Shown here: piece after piece, positions 24,158 through 36,140 of the stretch | How positions within the stretch are numbered: the first letter of the stretch is position 1 | Layout: the number at the start of each line of letters is the position of its first letter | Assembly (NCBI RefSeq): GCF_016097555.1 | Contig: NC_054699.1 | Span: 8,640,789 to 8,704,788, forward strand | From: Gigantopelta aegis | Taxonomy: Eukaryota; Mollusca; Gastropoda; Neomphalida; Peltospiridae | Direction of reading: 5' to 3' | Length of the DNA stretch: 64,000 nucleotides | Notes under the pieces: model-generated | Databases searched by the model: none | Told to the model about the DNA's origin: nothing | What the model saw: only the letters and a program-made list of their open reading frames with translations | Translations under genes and position numbers: made by a program

Positions 24158-24554
24158 TTAAAGGGACATTCCTGAGTTTGCTGCATTGTAAGATGTTTCC
24201 GAGTAATAAAATATTTCTACGATTAAAGTCACATATTAAATATATTTTCTTGTTTTCTTGTTTAGAATATCGGTGTCTGTATATTCAATGTGTTTCTGGT
24301 TGTCTTAATATTTGGAAGAAGCCCAAACTGGATTTGTCTTCAAATAATTTTGTTTGTACTAAAAAATATAGTTTAGTAAATAAAATGAAATTTAACCTAG
24401 TACAAATATTAAAACGACCAGAAACATGTTTAATACACAGCCACTAATATTTTATGCAGAAAAATATATTTGACATGTGATTATAATCGTTAAAAAGTCT
24501 CTGTTAGTCGATAACATTTAAAAAATTGCAGCAAACTCGGGAATGTCCCTTTAA
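24158..24554. mobile_element. TTAA-flanked fold-back MITE, copy 2
   Basis: The body 24162-24550 lies between TTAA duplications (24158-24161, 24551-24554) and has the same termini (AGGGACATTCCTGAG). It is a little longer than copy 1. The open frame at 24103-24447 lies within it and is spurious. Confidence 0.9.
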
Positions 24555-24784
24555 GGACACTCTGAATTTTGAACTGGTCAGATGTATATATTGCTACCTA
24601 ATTGCTACAAACCACTTGCATTACTGTTAATAATGAAACAATAGCAGAAACCCAGTTGTAGTTTTTTTCTAACACAATATCAGTTATTACACTTAATTAT
24701 TTTGCTAAATGAAAATAAAAGTCGCCAACTTATTTTAAAATGTGCATTTGGTGAATTTTGCGAGTACCACGCTAGCTCTGTAAG

Positions 24785-25390
24785 TTTAGTCAATATGTAC
24801 ATGTTTTTCTTGGATTGATTCAGTTATGAAACCAATGAAGCTGTATTTAACAATTCCTGACCTTTGATCCTGACATGTGATCTTGAAGTTGTCAGGAATA
24901 ATAGATATATGTCAAAATGTTAGTATACACATAAATACATTATGTATTATTAATTTAACTGAATATATACATGTTTTATTGGTTCCATTGTCAAACCTCT
25001 GAAGCAGTATTTAACAATTTTTTACCTTTGACTTAGGCAGAAAACAATATATATTTAAATATGTTAGGATAGAAGTAAATACATCATGTATGATTAATTT
25101 CACTCAATATGTACATGTTTTTCTTGGATTGATTCCGTTATCAAATCACTGAAGCGGTATTTAACAATTCTTGACTTTTGACCCTGACACGTGACCTTGA
25201 AGTTATCATAAAAAAGGATATATGTAAATATGTTAGGGTAGACATAAGTACATTATGTATTATTAATGTTACTCAATATGTACATGTTTTTCTTGAACTT
25301 ATTCCGTTATGAAATCTCTGAAGCTGAATTTAACAATTCTTGACTTTGACCTGGACATGTGACCTTGAAGCTGCCAAGAAAAATGCCATT
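24785..25390. repeat. Degenerate tandem repeat, about 145-170 bp
   Basis: Four units share 'caatatgtacatgtttttct' (at about 24791, 24960, 25104 and 25272), 'gaagctgtatttaacaattc' and 'tgacatgtgaccttgaag'. Spacing varies with small deletions. This is an old non-coding array. Confidence 0.8.
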
Positions 25391-25607
25391 AAACATTTTT
25401 TAAATCTCCAAGGCCTAAGCTTCAAAAATGGTGTATGTGTATTTTAGCAGAGATGGAGGGGGGGGGGGGGGTCTAGACTTATGCTTCCCCAGCAAATATA
25501 TTGGGAGAAACTCTGCTTGAGCAGGGAGGGGTTTTGACACACGCCTGTTATGACTATTTTTTGTACCAGTGCTTGACGTCATCTGTTACGTCATCTGTCA
25601 TCTGTAA

Positions 25608-25888
25608 TTCATCGATTAATTAATCATCGGCTATTGGATGTCAAACGTTTTGTAATTCTGACTCGTAGTCATCAGAGGAAACCCGCTGCATTTTTCTAAT
25701 GCAGCAAGGGATCTTTTATATGCATTTTCCCACAGGCAGGAAACACATACCACGGCCTTTGTCCAGTTGTGGTGCACTGGTTGAAACGAGCAAAAAACAA
25801 CCCAATCAGCTGAATGGATACACCGAGGTGGTCCGATCCTGCGACGCAAGCACCTCAAGCGAGCACTCAACCAACTGAGCTAACCCCC
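25608..25888 (-). mobile_element. tRNA-derived SINE (type 4 head)
   Basis: Minus-strand copy. The head read on the minus strand includes TTAGCTCAGTTGGTTGAGTG and a box B near CAGGATCGGACC. A C run (25886-25909) abuts the head. Confidence 0.87.
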
Positions 25889-25971
25889 CCCCCCCCCCCC
25901 CCCCCCCCAATATAAAACGCACAGAAAGTCGTCTTCAGGTATCCACCGAAATAGTAATGAGTCTTTGTCAA

Positions 25972-26042
25972 TTTCAAGGACGCCATATATCCGTAAATAA
26001 AATGTGTTGAGTGCGTCATTAAATAAACCATTTCCTTCCTTG
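25972..26042 (+). mobile_element. SINE tail fragment (type 2)
   Basis: Plus-strand 'gacgccatatatccgtaaat' to 'ccatttccttcc'. Only the 3' end is present. Confidence 0.8.
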
Positions 26043-26271
26043 TCAATTTCAAGACGCGAATCAAATAGAAACTGTGACGTCACGACCATTAACCTCAGTC
26101 CTGTCGATCCCCATTACTAGATTTCCCAATAATATAAACTTATTAATAGTACTAAATGAAATTTCTTTGGTAAACATGTAATTCAATATTATTGATCTTT
26201 ACATTTTATACACGTTTGAGACTGCCTCTTTAAGTCTTGTTGGTGCTGAGTTTCCATGAATTCGATCTCGG

Positions 26272-26513
26272 ATAGGGGAGGAAGGAAGGAAATGGTTTAT
26301 TTAACGACGCACTCAACACATTTTATTTACGGTTATATGGCGTCGGACATGTGGTTAAGGACCACAAAGATATTGAGTGAGGAAACTCGCTGTCGCCACT
26401 TCATGGGCTACTCTTTTGGATTAGCAGCAAGGGATCGTTTATATGCACCATCCCACAGACGGGATAGCACATACCACGATCTTTGCTGTACCAGTCGTGG
26501 TGCACTGGATGGA
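26272..26513 (-). mobile_element. SINE, head missing (type 2 tail)
   Basis: Minus-strand copy from 'ggaaggaaggaaatggttta' to 'gtcgtggtgcactggatgg'; the head is replaced by other sequence. Confidence 0.85.
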
Positions 26514-26586
26514 GTATCGGATACGGATACAGAAAGCCTATTAACGTGCCCTATGTGTATTTTTGTGCTGGGATGTCGTTAAAGAT

Positions 26587-26816
26587 CCATCCATCCATTC
26601 GTTCATCAATTCATTAATTCATTAAATAATTAATTATTTAATTCATTCTTTCAATCAATCAATCAATCAATCATTCATCCATTCATTAAGTCAATCATTC
26701 CTTCGTTCGTTCAATCATTCATTCAATCATCCGATCATTCATTCATTATTTCATTCATTAAGTCAGTCAGTCCTTCCTCTATTTATTTATTTATTCATTC
26801 ATTCATTCATTCATCA
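26587..26816. repeat. (ATTC)n-like tetranucleotide tract
   Basis: Imperfect repeats of CATT, AATC, TCAA and ATTT over 230 bases. Confidence 0.85.
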
Positions 26817-26885
26817 ACCGAGATCGAAAAGGCAGAAAAGAATATAAACCTCGAGATATGATAGAACATACCACAACGTTTCATA

Positions 26886-27414
26886 TACAGTAAAGTACAC
26901 TTATAACGAACATACTGAGAACGAACAACTGCATAGAACGAACTGGCCGTAAAGTCCCGTTTTATCTCCCTATACATTAATAACCAACTTATGCAAATTT
27001 GTACAACGAACAACTACAAAGAACGAACTGGCCGTAAAGTCCCATTTTATCTCCCTATACATTAATAACCCACTTATGCAAATTTGTACAACGAACAACT
27101 GCATAGAACTAACTGGCCGTAAAGTCCCGTTTTATCTCCCTATACATTAATAACCAACTTATGCAAATTTGTACAACGAACAACTACATAGAACGAACTG
27201 GCCGTAAAGTCCCATTTTATCTCCCTATACATTAATAACCAACTTATGCAAATTTGTACAACGAACAACTGCATAGAACGAACTGGCCGTAAAGCCCCGT
27301 TTTATCTCCCTATACATTAATAACCAACTTATGCAAATGTGTACAACAAACTACTGCTATAACGAACTGACTATCGTGGTCCCTTGCGGTTCGTTATAAG
27401 AGTTCTTTACTGTA
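26886..27414. mobile_element. pogo/Tigger-like MITE with internal 85-bp tandem array
   Basis: The ends are inverted: left CAGTAAAGTACACTTATAAC, right (reversed) CAGTAAAGAACTCTTATAAC, each flanked by TA (26886-26887 and 27413-27414). The CAGT start, TA target and 'cgttataacgaac' motif resemble pogo/Tigger elements. Between the ends are five 85-bp units; 'aactggccgt' lies at 26941, 27026, 27111, 27196 and 27281, an exact 85-bp period. There is no transposase. Confidence 0.8.
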
Positions 27415-27435
27415 CTAAACGCGGGACACTAAGAG

Positions 27436-27676
27436 TAGGGGCGGGGCGTAGCGCTCGCTGGGTGGGCCCATTGGGCTATTTCTCGTTCTGGCCAGTGCAC
27501 CGCTACTGGTATATCAAAGGCCGTGACATGTGCCATCCTGTCTCTAGGATGGTGCATATAAAAGATGCCTTGCTACTAATGGAAAAATGTAGCGGGTTTC
27601 ATCTCTGAGACTATATGTCAAAATGACCAAATTTTTGACATCCAATAGCTTATGATTAGTAAATCAATGTACTCTA
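27436..27676 (+). mobile_element. SINE with internally deleted head
   Basis: Plus-strand copy in which the head jumps from 'ggggcggggcgtagcgctcg' to 'ctgggtgggcccattggg', losing box B. The tail ends early at 'aatcaatgtactcta'. Confidence 0.85.
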
Positions 27677-27837
27677 CGATTTATAATCTTGGCAGCTATA
27701 TTGGTTGCGTTGTCTCTAAAGCGACAACTGAACCGTGAACACCCCCGCCAGTATTTGTGTTATATGATATAAATTCCATATGTGTAGTACAAAATACCAG
27801 TTCTGCCGTTAAAGAAAACAAACTTCTATCTAGAAGT

Positions 27838-28460
<623 letters not shown>

Positions 28461-28534
28461 ATCTATATATCCGTCCGTCCGTCCGTCCGTCCGTCCATCA
28501 ATTTATCTATCTATCTATCTATCTATATATCTAT

Positions 28535-29898
28535 ACTCTTCAAAAAAGTAGGGGAACTCTAATAAGAATTTACAATTGCCAAAATTGTAAGGTATATTTG
28601 CTGTGGGGAATGGTTATATGGTAATAGTGAATTAATTGGACAAACATTACTACCGGTAGTTCAGTATTACAGTTGGTTTTATGACCACCAAAGATCTTGA
28701 AGGACGACTGGGGTCAGAAGTGAAATTTTAAAGTTGACGTTTTTTATCAGTAGTTGGTGATACCGCCACGATGTGTCAGACATTCATTCAGTCGACGAGG
28801 CATACTGCATACGAGTCTCCCAATGGCCATTTGAGGGATTCTGTTCCACTCTTCTTGCGGCGTCTGACCAAGTTCCGCTAACGTGGTCGGCGGTATTTGA
28901 CGTTGACGCACACGTCTCCCTATCATGTCATAGACGTGTTCAATGGGGAAAGGTCTGGGCTCATTGCTGGCCATGGCATTCGATAGATGTTGTGATGCTG
29001 GAGGTGAGCAGTGACGATTCGTGCACGGTGAGCACGGGCATTGTCGTCCTGAAAAACAAAACGTCGAGCCACACGCCTAGCAAACGGGACAACAAAGGGT
29101 GTTAGTATGTTGTCCCGGTAGTACTGCCCAGTGACCCTTCCTTGCACAATATGAAGGGGGGGGGGGGGGGGGGTTCTGTCAGTCATAGTGATACCACCCC
29201 ACACCATAACCGATCCACCGCCAAATCTGTCATGAAATCGCATTATGACGTTGGCGTACCGTTCATTTCGTCGTCTCCAGACCCGACCACGCCTGTCAAG
29301 GAAGTCCAAAATGAACAGGGACTCATCTGAAAATATGACACGTGACCAGCGACGAACACCCCATTTCTTAGTCTGGTTACGGATGAATCCAACCTGTACT
29401 CCTGTAGTTGCCCTGGGACGACCTGAAAGGGGTCAATCGTCAACATTTTGGGTTTGTTGGTACCTGTTCCATAGTCTGCTAATCACCGACTTCGAAACAT
29501 TGAAGGTGTTGGCCACTTCACGCTGACTTCTGCACGTTTGCAGCATCCCAATAGCCCATAGACGCTCATCGCGTTGCATACGCCGCGTCGCAAATTCAAA
29601 CAATAAAAATTACTAAAAACAAAACAATAACAACTGTATGATCAACAGAATGAAACAGATTGACAGAAATAATGTTCCACTGATTAATGGACCTTCCTGG
29701 AAATCGTCAAAATCGAGAATGACACCCCACGCACGTGTACGGGGCAACTGCGTGATGCACGTGCAAACTATGGAATGTGTTTCGGTGTGTTGATAAACAG
29801 ACCTGAACGTTCTTTACGAGGATGTCTGTGGTCAAAACCTATGTTCGGTCTAATAGTTGATATTAATATTCAGGTTCCCCTACTTTTGTTTAAAGAGT
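28535..29898 (-). mobile_element. Second Tc1/mariner-family element, degraded
   Basis: Terminal inverted repeats: left 'tactcttcaaaaaagtaggg', right (reversed) 'tactctttaaacaaaagtag', then shared 'ggggaac'. It lies between (CTAT)n and (TA)n. About 1.36 kb, a different family from the intact element at 10.5 kb (different ends and protein). Confidence 0.85.
28747..29579 (-). pseudogene. Tc1-like transposase with stop, deletion and frameshift
   Basis: Read on the minus strand from ATG 29579: MQRDERLWAIGMLQTC, then an HTH (QREVANTFNVSKSVISRLWN). An in-frame TGA follows where RPRSGRP-type linkers have Arg, then GRPRATT. A stretch of roughly 70 residues usual in the family is missing before WSRVIFSDESLF (first Asp). 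The frame then continues through GGGSVMVWGGI and FQDDNARAHRARI (second Asp) to WPAMSPDLSP. There one base is lost in a C run ('cttttcccc' region, about 28950), so the Glu motif PIEHVYDMIGRR is in the next frame. It stops at 28747. It could not make active enzyme. Confidence 0.88.
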
Positions 29899-29899
29899 A

Positions 29900-30320
29900 T
29901 ATATATATATATATTTTGTTTATTTATGTCGTTGACCGGTGCTGAGATGTAATTTTACGAGGTAAACAAACTGCCAAGAGTTGTAATTGAGAACATGATT
30001 TGTTGCGAACACTATACACCTGCAATTGTTAGAGCGCTATTTACTCGGACTCGGAAAACTAAACCCCCAAGCGAAATCATTATTTGAAGATGTTCCAGCA
30101 TTCCATCGATTAACGACCTTTTCATATGGTTAGAACGTACTTTGAGAAATGCCCAATTAAAAGTCTCCATTTTTTAAAGACTGTATTATTGGCAAGCACG
30201 CAATGAGATTAAGAATACGATATACACATAATACAAGGTCGGCAGCATGATTTTGCTATGTAGAGGTACAATGTCGGAAAACGGACGAATAATAAAAACA
30301 GAATCGATTCTATGCCTGGT
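29900..30320. other. No gene recognised
   Basis: Spacer without recognisable features apart from (TA)n at the Tc1 end. Confidence 0.5.
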
Positions 30321-30674
30321 TACCAAAAGCAGAAAGAAAAAGAAAGAAATGTTTTATTTAACGACGCACTCAACACATTTTATTTACGGTTATATGGCGT
30401 CAGACATATGGTTAAGGACCACACAGATTCAGAGAGGAAACCCGCTGTCGCCACTTCATGGGCTACTCTTTTCGATTAGTAGCAAGGGATCTTTTATCTG
30501 CACCATCCCACAGACAGGGTAGTACATACCACGGCCTTTGATATACCTGTCGTGGTGCACTGGCTGGATCGAGAAATAGCCTAATGGGCCAACCGACGGG
30601 GATCGATCCCAGACCGACCGTGCATCAGGCGAGGGCTTTACCACTGGGCTACGTCCCGCCCCTACCAATAGCAG
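30321..30674 (-). mobile_element. tRNA-derived SINE, full length, near-perfect target duplication
   Basis: The body 30333-30662 lies between TACCAAAAGCAG (30321-30332) and TACCAATAGCAG (30663-30674), one mismatch. Minus strand, type 2 tail, box A GTAGCCCAGTGGTAAAGCC, box B GGGATCGATCCCC. Confidence 0.92.
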
Positions 30675-30908
30675 CGTTTCCATTTGCACGGCCTTGGTTT
30701 TAGTAACCTGGGCCCTCGCCACGTGAAAACCGACGCGCGTTCACAACGGCCCTTCCTCTTGAAACAACCAACCGACTAAAATAGTTACAAGCGTACGAGG
30801 GATGCGTTGGGGTGAGGGGTGGGTGGGGTAGGTAGGTGTTGGGGGTAGGTCGGGGGAGGGGGTAACTGACACCCAGTACTGGAATACTTTGCATTTGGAC
30901 ACAAAGGT

Positions 30909-31009
30909 AGCCCGCTTACTCTGCCGTTCGAGAGCTAGACAAACATATGATCGTTATAATAACCGTCCCAATGTCCGCCTAGCTCTCCAACGGCTGAGTA
31001 CTCGGGATA
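30909..31009. repeat. Short fold-back repeat
   Basis: Left arm 'agcccgcttactctgccgtt' pairs with right arm (reversed) 'atcccgagtactcagccgtt', and 'cgagagctagac' with 'ggagagctaggc'. A related single arm lies at 35019-35090. Confidence 0.7.
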
Positions 31010-31127
31010 GCGCAAACGATGGAGTGCGAATGCGAATAATGTTTACATGCTCATATACCACTAGAACCCGAATCTATCGAGATTGATCGGTTTTGCTACC
31101 CATCGCACCCCAGGCGAGTACTCAACC

Positions 31128-32030
31128 ACCTTTACATTATTTTACATTATTTTACTTTATTTTACATTATTTACTTTACATTATTTTACTTTACTATACT
31201 TACTTTACTATATTATTTATTTATTTTATTGCCTTAATTATTTCTTTTCTTTTCTTTTTTTATTTATTTGTTTGTTTATTTTATTCATTTTTAAAATTAT
31301 TTTACGTTACTTACTTTACTTTATTATTTATTTATTTTATTGCCTTATTTATTTATTATTATTTTTTGTATTTGTTTGTTTATTTTATTCATTTTTAAAA
31401 TTATTTTATTTTATTTTATTTTATTTTACTTTACTTTACATTACTTTGCTTTACATTACTTTACTTTACTTTACTTACTTTACGTAATTTACTTTACATT
31501 ACTTTACTTTACTTTACTTACTTTACGTAATTTACTTTACATTACTTTGCTTTACTTTACTTTATTTACATTACTTTACATTACATTAGATTACATGACT
31601 TTGAATTACATTATTTTACTTTACTTTATTTTACTTTACATTGCATTGCATTACATTGCTTTTCTTTTCTTTGCTTTGCTTTACATTAAATTACATTACA
31701 TTACGTTACATTAGATTACATGACATAACATTACATGACACGACACGACACGACACGACACGACACGACATGCCATGCCATTACATGCCATGACATGCCA
31801 TGCCATGACATGACATGGCATTACATGGCATTACATTACATTGCATTACATTACATGATATGGCATTACATGACATGACATGACATGACATAACTTTACT
31901 TTACTTTACTTTATTTATTTATTTTATTGCCTTAATTATTTATTTTATTTTATTTTTGTATTTGTTTATTTTATTAATTTTATTTACATTTATTTACATT
32001 TATTTTATTTCTATTCAATTATTCTTTGTA
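31128..32030. repeat. Pentanucleotide satellite-like tract (TTTAC / TTTAT / ACATG / ACACG)
   Basis: About 900 bases of drifting pentanucleotides. TTTAC/TTTAT dominates 31128-31640, TTACA 31640-31735, a pure CACGA block 31738-31770, then CATGA/CATTA to 31890, and TTTAC/TTTAT again. The long open frames here (31083-31714) are Tyr/Phe/Leu artefacts. Confidence 0.93.
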
Positions 32031-32040
32031 AAAGCTGTTA

Positions 32041-32550
32041 ATTTACTTATTTATATATTTAAAATCTGCTGCTGACGTCTGGCTTCCCCGTCGATCAGTT
32101 TGCTGTGTCGCGGCTTTCCAGAATAGTAAACAGCGTTTGGGATTATTACATTAGCTAATTGGTCACTTAGAGATAAACCAATTGGTCTGACGGGTTTCTG
32201 AAGCCAGACTATCAGATACGTTACGCTGAGACACTGCCATGCTATCAAGCTATACCAGTCAGACGTTGGAATCGGTGGGGTTGGAGGATTACTGGTGTAA
32301 AGATTAGTATTTAGGAAAGCCAGCAATATTCACCAGTTCCCACCAGTCACGTAATTACAAGTACATAATTTGCAGGTACGGGAAACAAGCAGAATTAAGC
32401 ATCTACTAAGAACACTGCGGCGGACATCGAGAATTACACGCCTAGACAGTCAATCAAGAAAGAAAAAACAGAAGACACGCAGACAGACAGAAAATGACGG
32501 ACGGACGGACAGACACACAAGCAGATAGATATGGATATGAATGTATAGGA
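32041..32550. other. No gene recognised
   Basis: Mixed-composition spacer with short (GACA)n/(GACG)n repeats at about 32476-32520. The antisense frame 32051-32326 is not supported. Confidence 0.5.
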
Positions 32551-33135
32551 AAAGTTTAAAGTTTGTTTTGTTTAACGACACCACTAGAGTACATTGATAA
32601 ATTGGTCATCGGCTATTGGGTGTCAAACATTTGGTAATTCTGACTCGTAGTCATCAGAGGAAACCCTCTACATTTTTTCATTAGCAGCAAGGGATCTCTT
32701 ATATGCACTAACCCCCAGACATGATAGCACATACCACGGCCTTTGATATGCCAGTCGCGGTGCACTCGTTGGAACGAGAAATAGTCCAATGTACCCACCG
32801 ACGGGGATCAATCCTACACCGACCGTGCATCAGACGAGCGCTTTACCACTATCGGTTTGTGGTCGATCCCCGTCGGTGGGCTCATTGGGCTATTTCTCGT
32901 TCCAGTCAGTGCACCATGACTGGTATATCAAAGGTCATGGTACGTGCCATCCTGTCTATGGGATTGTGCATATAAAGTATCCCTTCCTACTAATTACAAA
33001 ATCTGGCGGGTTTCCTCTCTAAGACTATATGTCAAAATTACCAAATGTTTCACATTCAATAGCCGATGATTAATAAATTTATGTGTCATTGTGGTGTCAT
33101 TAAACAAAACAAACTTAACTTTACCACTAGGCTAC

Positions 33136-33140
<5 letters not shown>
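32551..33140 (-). mobile_element. tRNA-derived SINE interrupted by another SINE
   Basis: The outer minus-strand SINE runs 32551-32851, is cut inside box A, and resumes at 33119 ('ctttaccactaggctacgtc') before a C run (33138-33166). The interrupting copy is listed separately. Confidence 0.9.
32841..33129 (+). mobile_element. 5'-truncated SINE nested in the box A of another SINE
   Basis: The body 32852-33118 is plus strand, starting at the box B region ('tggtcgatccccgtcggtgg') and ending 'aaacaaaacaaacttaa'. The outer SINE sequence CTTTACCACTA is duplicated at 32841-32851 and 33119-33129, an 11-bp target-site duplication. Truncation at the 5' end plus a duplication is what LINE-driven retrotransposition gives. 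Confidence 0.9.
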
Positions 33141-33166
<26 letters not shown>

Positions 33167-33690
33167 GCACTCACTTCTCGTTAGTAACACTAATGGTACC
33201 ATTCTGAGCAGCCATGATTAATCATATATCTGGTTATGAGGTTTAATATGTTAAACCTGTTAACAGTACACTATCCAGTATATGGTTCATACAGTTTACT
33301 GTCCAATACAGACAATGGATATGGATATGAGTGCAGTTCTTTTCATAAACAATCTTTCGCATTAGCTATGGGGAAAAGAATAAAATGTTTAGGAAGAAAT
33401 ATGAAGATACTATTTTTATGTGAATTTAAAATTCTTACGGTGATAAGGAACCGTTATGTCGTCTGCCGGCAGCACCAGGAAGTAAAATACATGATGCTTA
33501 TTCTGCGGATAAAATCAATAAAAATGACGCCTCGTGAAAACAGCTTCCACTATCCAAAGAAATACTTACTCACCAATCCCCCAAAGAGAGTAAAAAAAAA
33601 AACCCCATAAAAACAAATAAACAAAGAATACCCCCAACATAATAACAAAAAAACAACAACCCCACATTAACAATGAATGAATGAATGTTT
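33167..33690. other. No gene recognised
   Basis: AT-rich. The 124-codon open frame 33236-33610 has no domain I recognise and ends in an A-run; I do not support it as a gene. Confidence 0.5.
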
Positions 33691-33970
33691 AACGACACCC
33701 CAGCACGAAAAATGCATCGGCTATTGGGTGTCAAACTATGGTAATGGAAACAAACAAGGTGATGATCAACATCAACAGAAAAATTCAAGATATAAATAAA
33801 AACAGTGTAAAGAACTGTGCAAAAATACCAATACAAATATCACAGATAAGATACTGACTTTTACTCTAAACTTCAATTTGTGCTGTATTGGCCATTCTCA
33901 AAGAGAATGTTACACCCCTGCACCACGGTGAGGTTACAGCACGCGCAGGGGCCACATTAACAAACAGACA
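33690..33970 (-). mobile_element. SINE-related tail fragment of another type
   Basis: Begins 'gtttaacgacaccccagcac' and 'catcggctattgggtgtcaa', diverged relatives of the SINE tail. It continues into an A-rich part and 'ctgcaccacggtgaggttac'. Probably a further repeat family; boundaries are uncertain. Confidence 0.5.
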
Positions 33971-34186
33971 CATAAAACCACTAAAACAAACATTTACAAT
34001 ATAGTGTGGCAGATAACAATTTGTTTTGCACTTTTGGTCGAAAGCATGAAACTTTGCCCATTACAAGCATTTAAAGATATGGACCCAAGTCAGCAATGCC
34101 CCCTGGTGGCCAGGGAGGATCTACAAATGTCTCCCTCCCCCTTTTAGTGCGAACCGTGTACCTACCTAGTCCGGGTGCCGAGGGGT

Positions 34187-34990
34187 CATACCCTGCACCG
34201 AGAGTTAAAGTTTTTTTCTTTGGTGATTTTGGTAGACTGGGTGGTAGTCTTCAATTTCCAGGTGGATGACCGCTCGTCACCCTTGAGCAATTCTTTGGAT
34301 TAACCCTTGTCTGCTGAAAGCGCAACATCAAAAATTGGCATAAAAATGGGGGTAAGGAACACAAAAAGTCCTCTAGAACCATTGTTATAGAAGATAATAG
34401 ATCCCTTGTGGGTCTTGGGGGGCTCTTTATAATGATAGGTGTTATATGCAAATGAGTTCAATAATTAGGTCAACAGAGGTCAAAAGGTCACACATTTTTG
34501 GCCTTGCCCAAAATCTCGAATACTGTTATAAACACCCTTACGTAGGCCAAGAACAAACCTAAATTGTCTCTTTTACACCTGAATCTGTTTGATTAGACAT
34601 CCTGCTATGATTTTGACCAACCTATGTTCAAATATATTGCATAATGACCGCCCTGTAGGAAACGAAAGACAACCTATGTCAAAAAAGTGCTAAAATAGCT
34701 ATTTTTGACAGCAAAAGGGAAAATGCCCACAGTAATGCAGCCAGTCAACCTAGAATAACAAATGACCCCCTTCAAATACTTGCATTGGGGAACTCAGACA
34801 TGTTCATCCCAAATTTTGACATTGAAGATCACATTTTCAAGGTCAAAGGTCAAACAAGTAAACAGTTAGATGCATAGGAAAGATAGTTGTCGTGGTAAAT
34901 TGAGTCAATAAAATCAGGCAATTGAAGACTACCACCCAGTCTACCAAAATCACCAAAGAAAAAAACTTTAACTCTGATTGCAGGGTATGG
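34187..34990. mobile_element. Non-autonomous DNA element with about 70-bp inverted ends
   Basis: The left end 34187-34256 starts CATACCCTGCA, then 'agagttaaagtttttttctt' and 'ggtgattttggtagactggg'. The right end 34921-34990 is its reverse complement with three or so mismatches near the tip. The 660-bp interior has no open frame of note. No target duplication could be assigned. The TIR is far longer than in the other MITEs here. Confidence 0.82.
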
Positions 34991-35195
34991 CCTAACCCTA
35001 TTTGTGGACCATAAGTATTAGCCCGAGTCCTCTGCCGTTCGAAAGCTAAACGGACGTTTGGACTGTTATGATCGCTCTCTGTCGTCAGAGATGACTGTTC
35101 AGCGAAAACACGTAGTTTCTGCCTACCACCTGGAAGCCAAACATTCCCGCTCTAGTATAATAACCATGGGTTTCACGTTAAATACCATTACATTG

Positions 35196-35848
35196 AGTTG
35201 GAAGTTTGCTTTGTTTAACGACACCACTAGAACACATTGATTAATTAATCATCGGCTACTGGATGTCAAACATTTCATAATTCTGACTCGTAGTCATCAG
35301 AGGAAACTCCCTACATTTTTCCTAATGCAGCAAGGGATCTTTTATAAGTACTTTACCACATACAGGAAAGCACATATCGCGGCCTTTGTTCAGTTGCAGT
35401 GCTCTGGTTGGAAGGAGAAAACCCCCCACAATCAACTGAATGGATCCACCGAGGTGGTTCGATCCTGCGAAGGGGCGGGACGTAGCGCAGTGGTAAAGCG
35501 CTCGCCTGATGCGCGGTCGGTCTAGGATCGATCCCCGTTAGTGGGCCCATTGGGCTATTTCTAGGTCCAGCTAGTGCACCACTACTGGTATATCAAAGGC
35601 TGTGGTATGTGCTATCCTGTCTGTGGGATGGTGCAGACAAAATATCCCTTGCTGCTAATCGAAAAAGAGTAGCCCATGAAGTGGCGACAACGGGTTTCCT
35701 CTCTCAATATCTGTGTGGTCCTTAACCATATGTCCGACACCATATAACCGTAAATAAAATGTGTTGAGTGCGTCGATATATAAAACATTTCCTTCCTGCC
35801 GATCCTGCGACGAAAGCACCTCAAGCGACTGAGTTAATCCCGCCCAAA
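35196..35848 (-). mobile_element. tRNA-derived SINE (type 4) interrupted at box B
   Basis: The outer minus-strand SINE runs 35196-35470 and 35800-35848, with head end 'tcaagcgactgagttaatcc'. It is split within the box B region by a younger SINE. Confidence 0.9.
35460..35810 (+). mobile_element. Full-length SINE nested in another SINE, perfect 11-bp duplication
   Basis: The body 35471-35799 is plus strand and flanked by CGATCCTGCGA at 35460-35470 and 35800-35810. It has box A GTAGCGCAGTGGTAAAGCG, box B GGATCGATCCC and the type 2 tail ending in 'catttccttcc'. Confidence 0.95.
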
Positions 35849-35884
35849 ATATTAATATATTCAAACTCAAATTTAAATACGTTT

Positions 35885-36140
35885 GCCCTGGCTACGTCCA
35901 ATAATGATCCAGACATATCTATGCCGACAGCATCTTCCGATTCATTCAGCGACGTTTTGTCCGAGACAGAATGGAAATAGAACAAACGGGAGTATTTTTA
36001 CAAACACGAGCGATTCACAAGCACCGAAATTCGATAATCTAAACATGCCAAACAAACGGCCAGTTATTATTTCAAGTTCTCATTCTCCGATTAAAAAAAC
36101 ACCAACCCTCGGTTGGCTTAATGATTTCGTGTCCTAAACA
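35885..36140 (+). other. Possible remnant of a LINE ORF1 N-terminus
   Basis: Two overlapping frames join with one shift: SNNDPDISMPTASSDSFSDV in one, and FTNTSDSQAPKFDNLNMPNK followed by RPVIISSSHSPIKKTP in the other. Ser/Asn-rich disordered leaders like this precede the coiled coil in LINE ORF1 proteins, but no diagnostic domain is visible. Confidence 0.3.

Noticed and set aside
31083..31714. Long Tyr/Phe/Leu-rich open frames
   Set aside because: They come from a TTTAC/TTTAT pentanucleotide tract; all three frames stay open because the motif rarely makes stops.
33236..33610. 124-codon plus-strand frame
   Set aside because: No recognisable domain; ends in an A-run and shows no splice or conservation evidence within the window.
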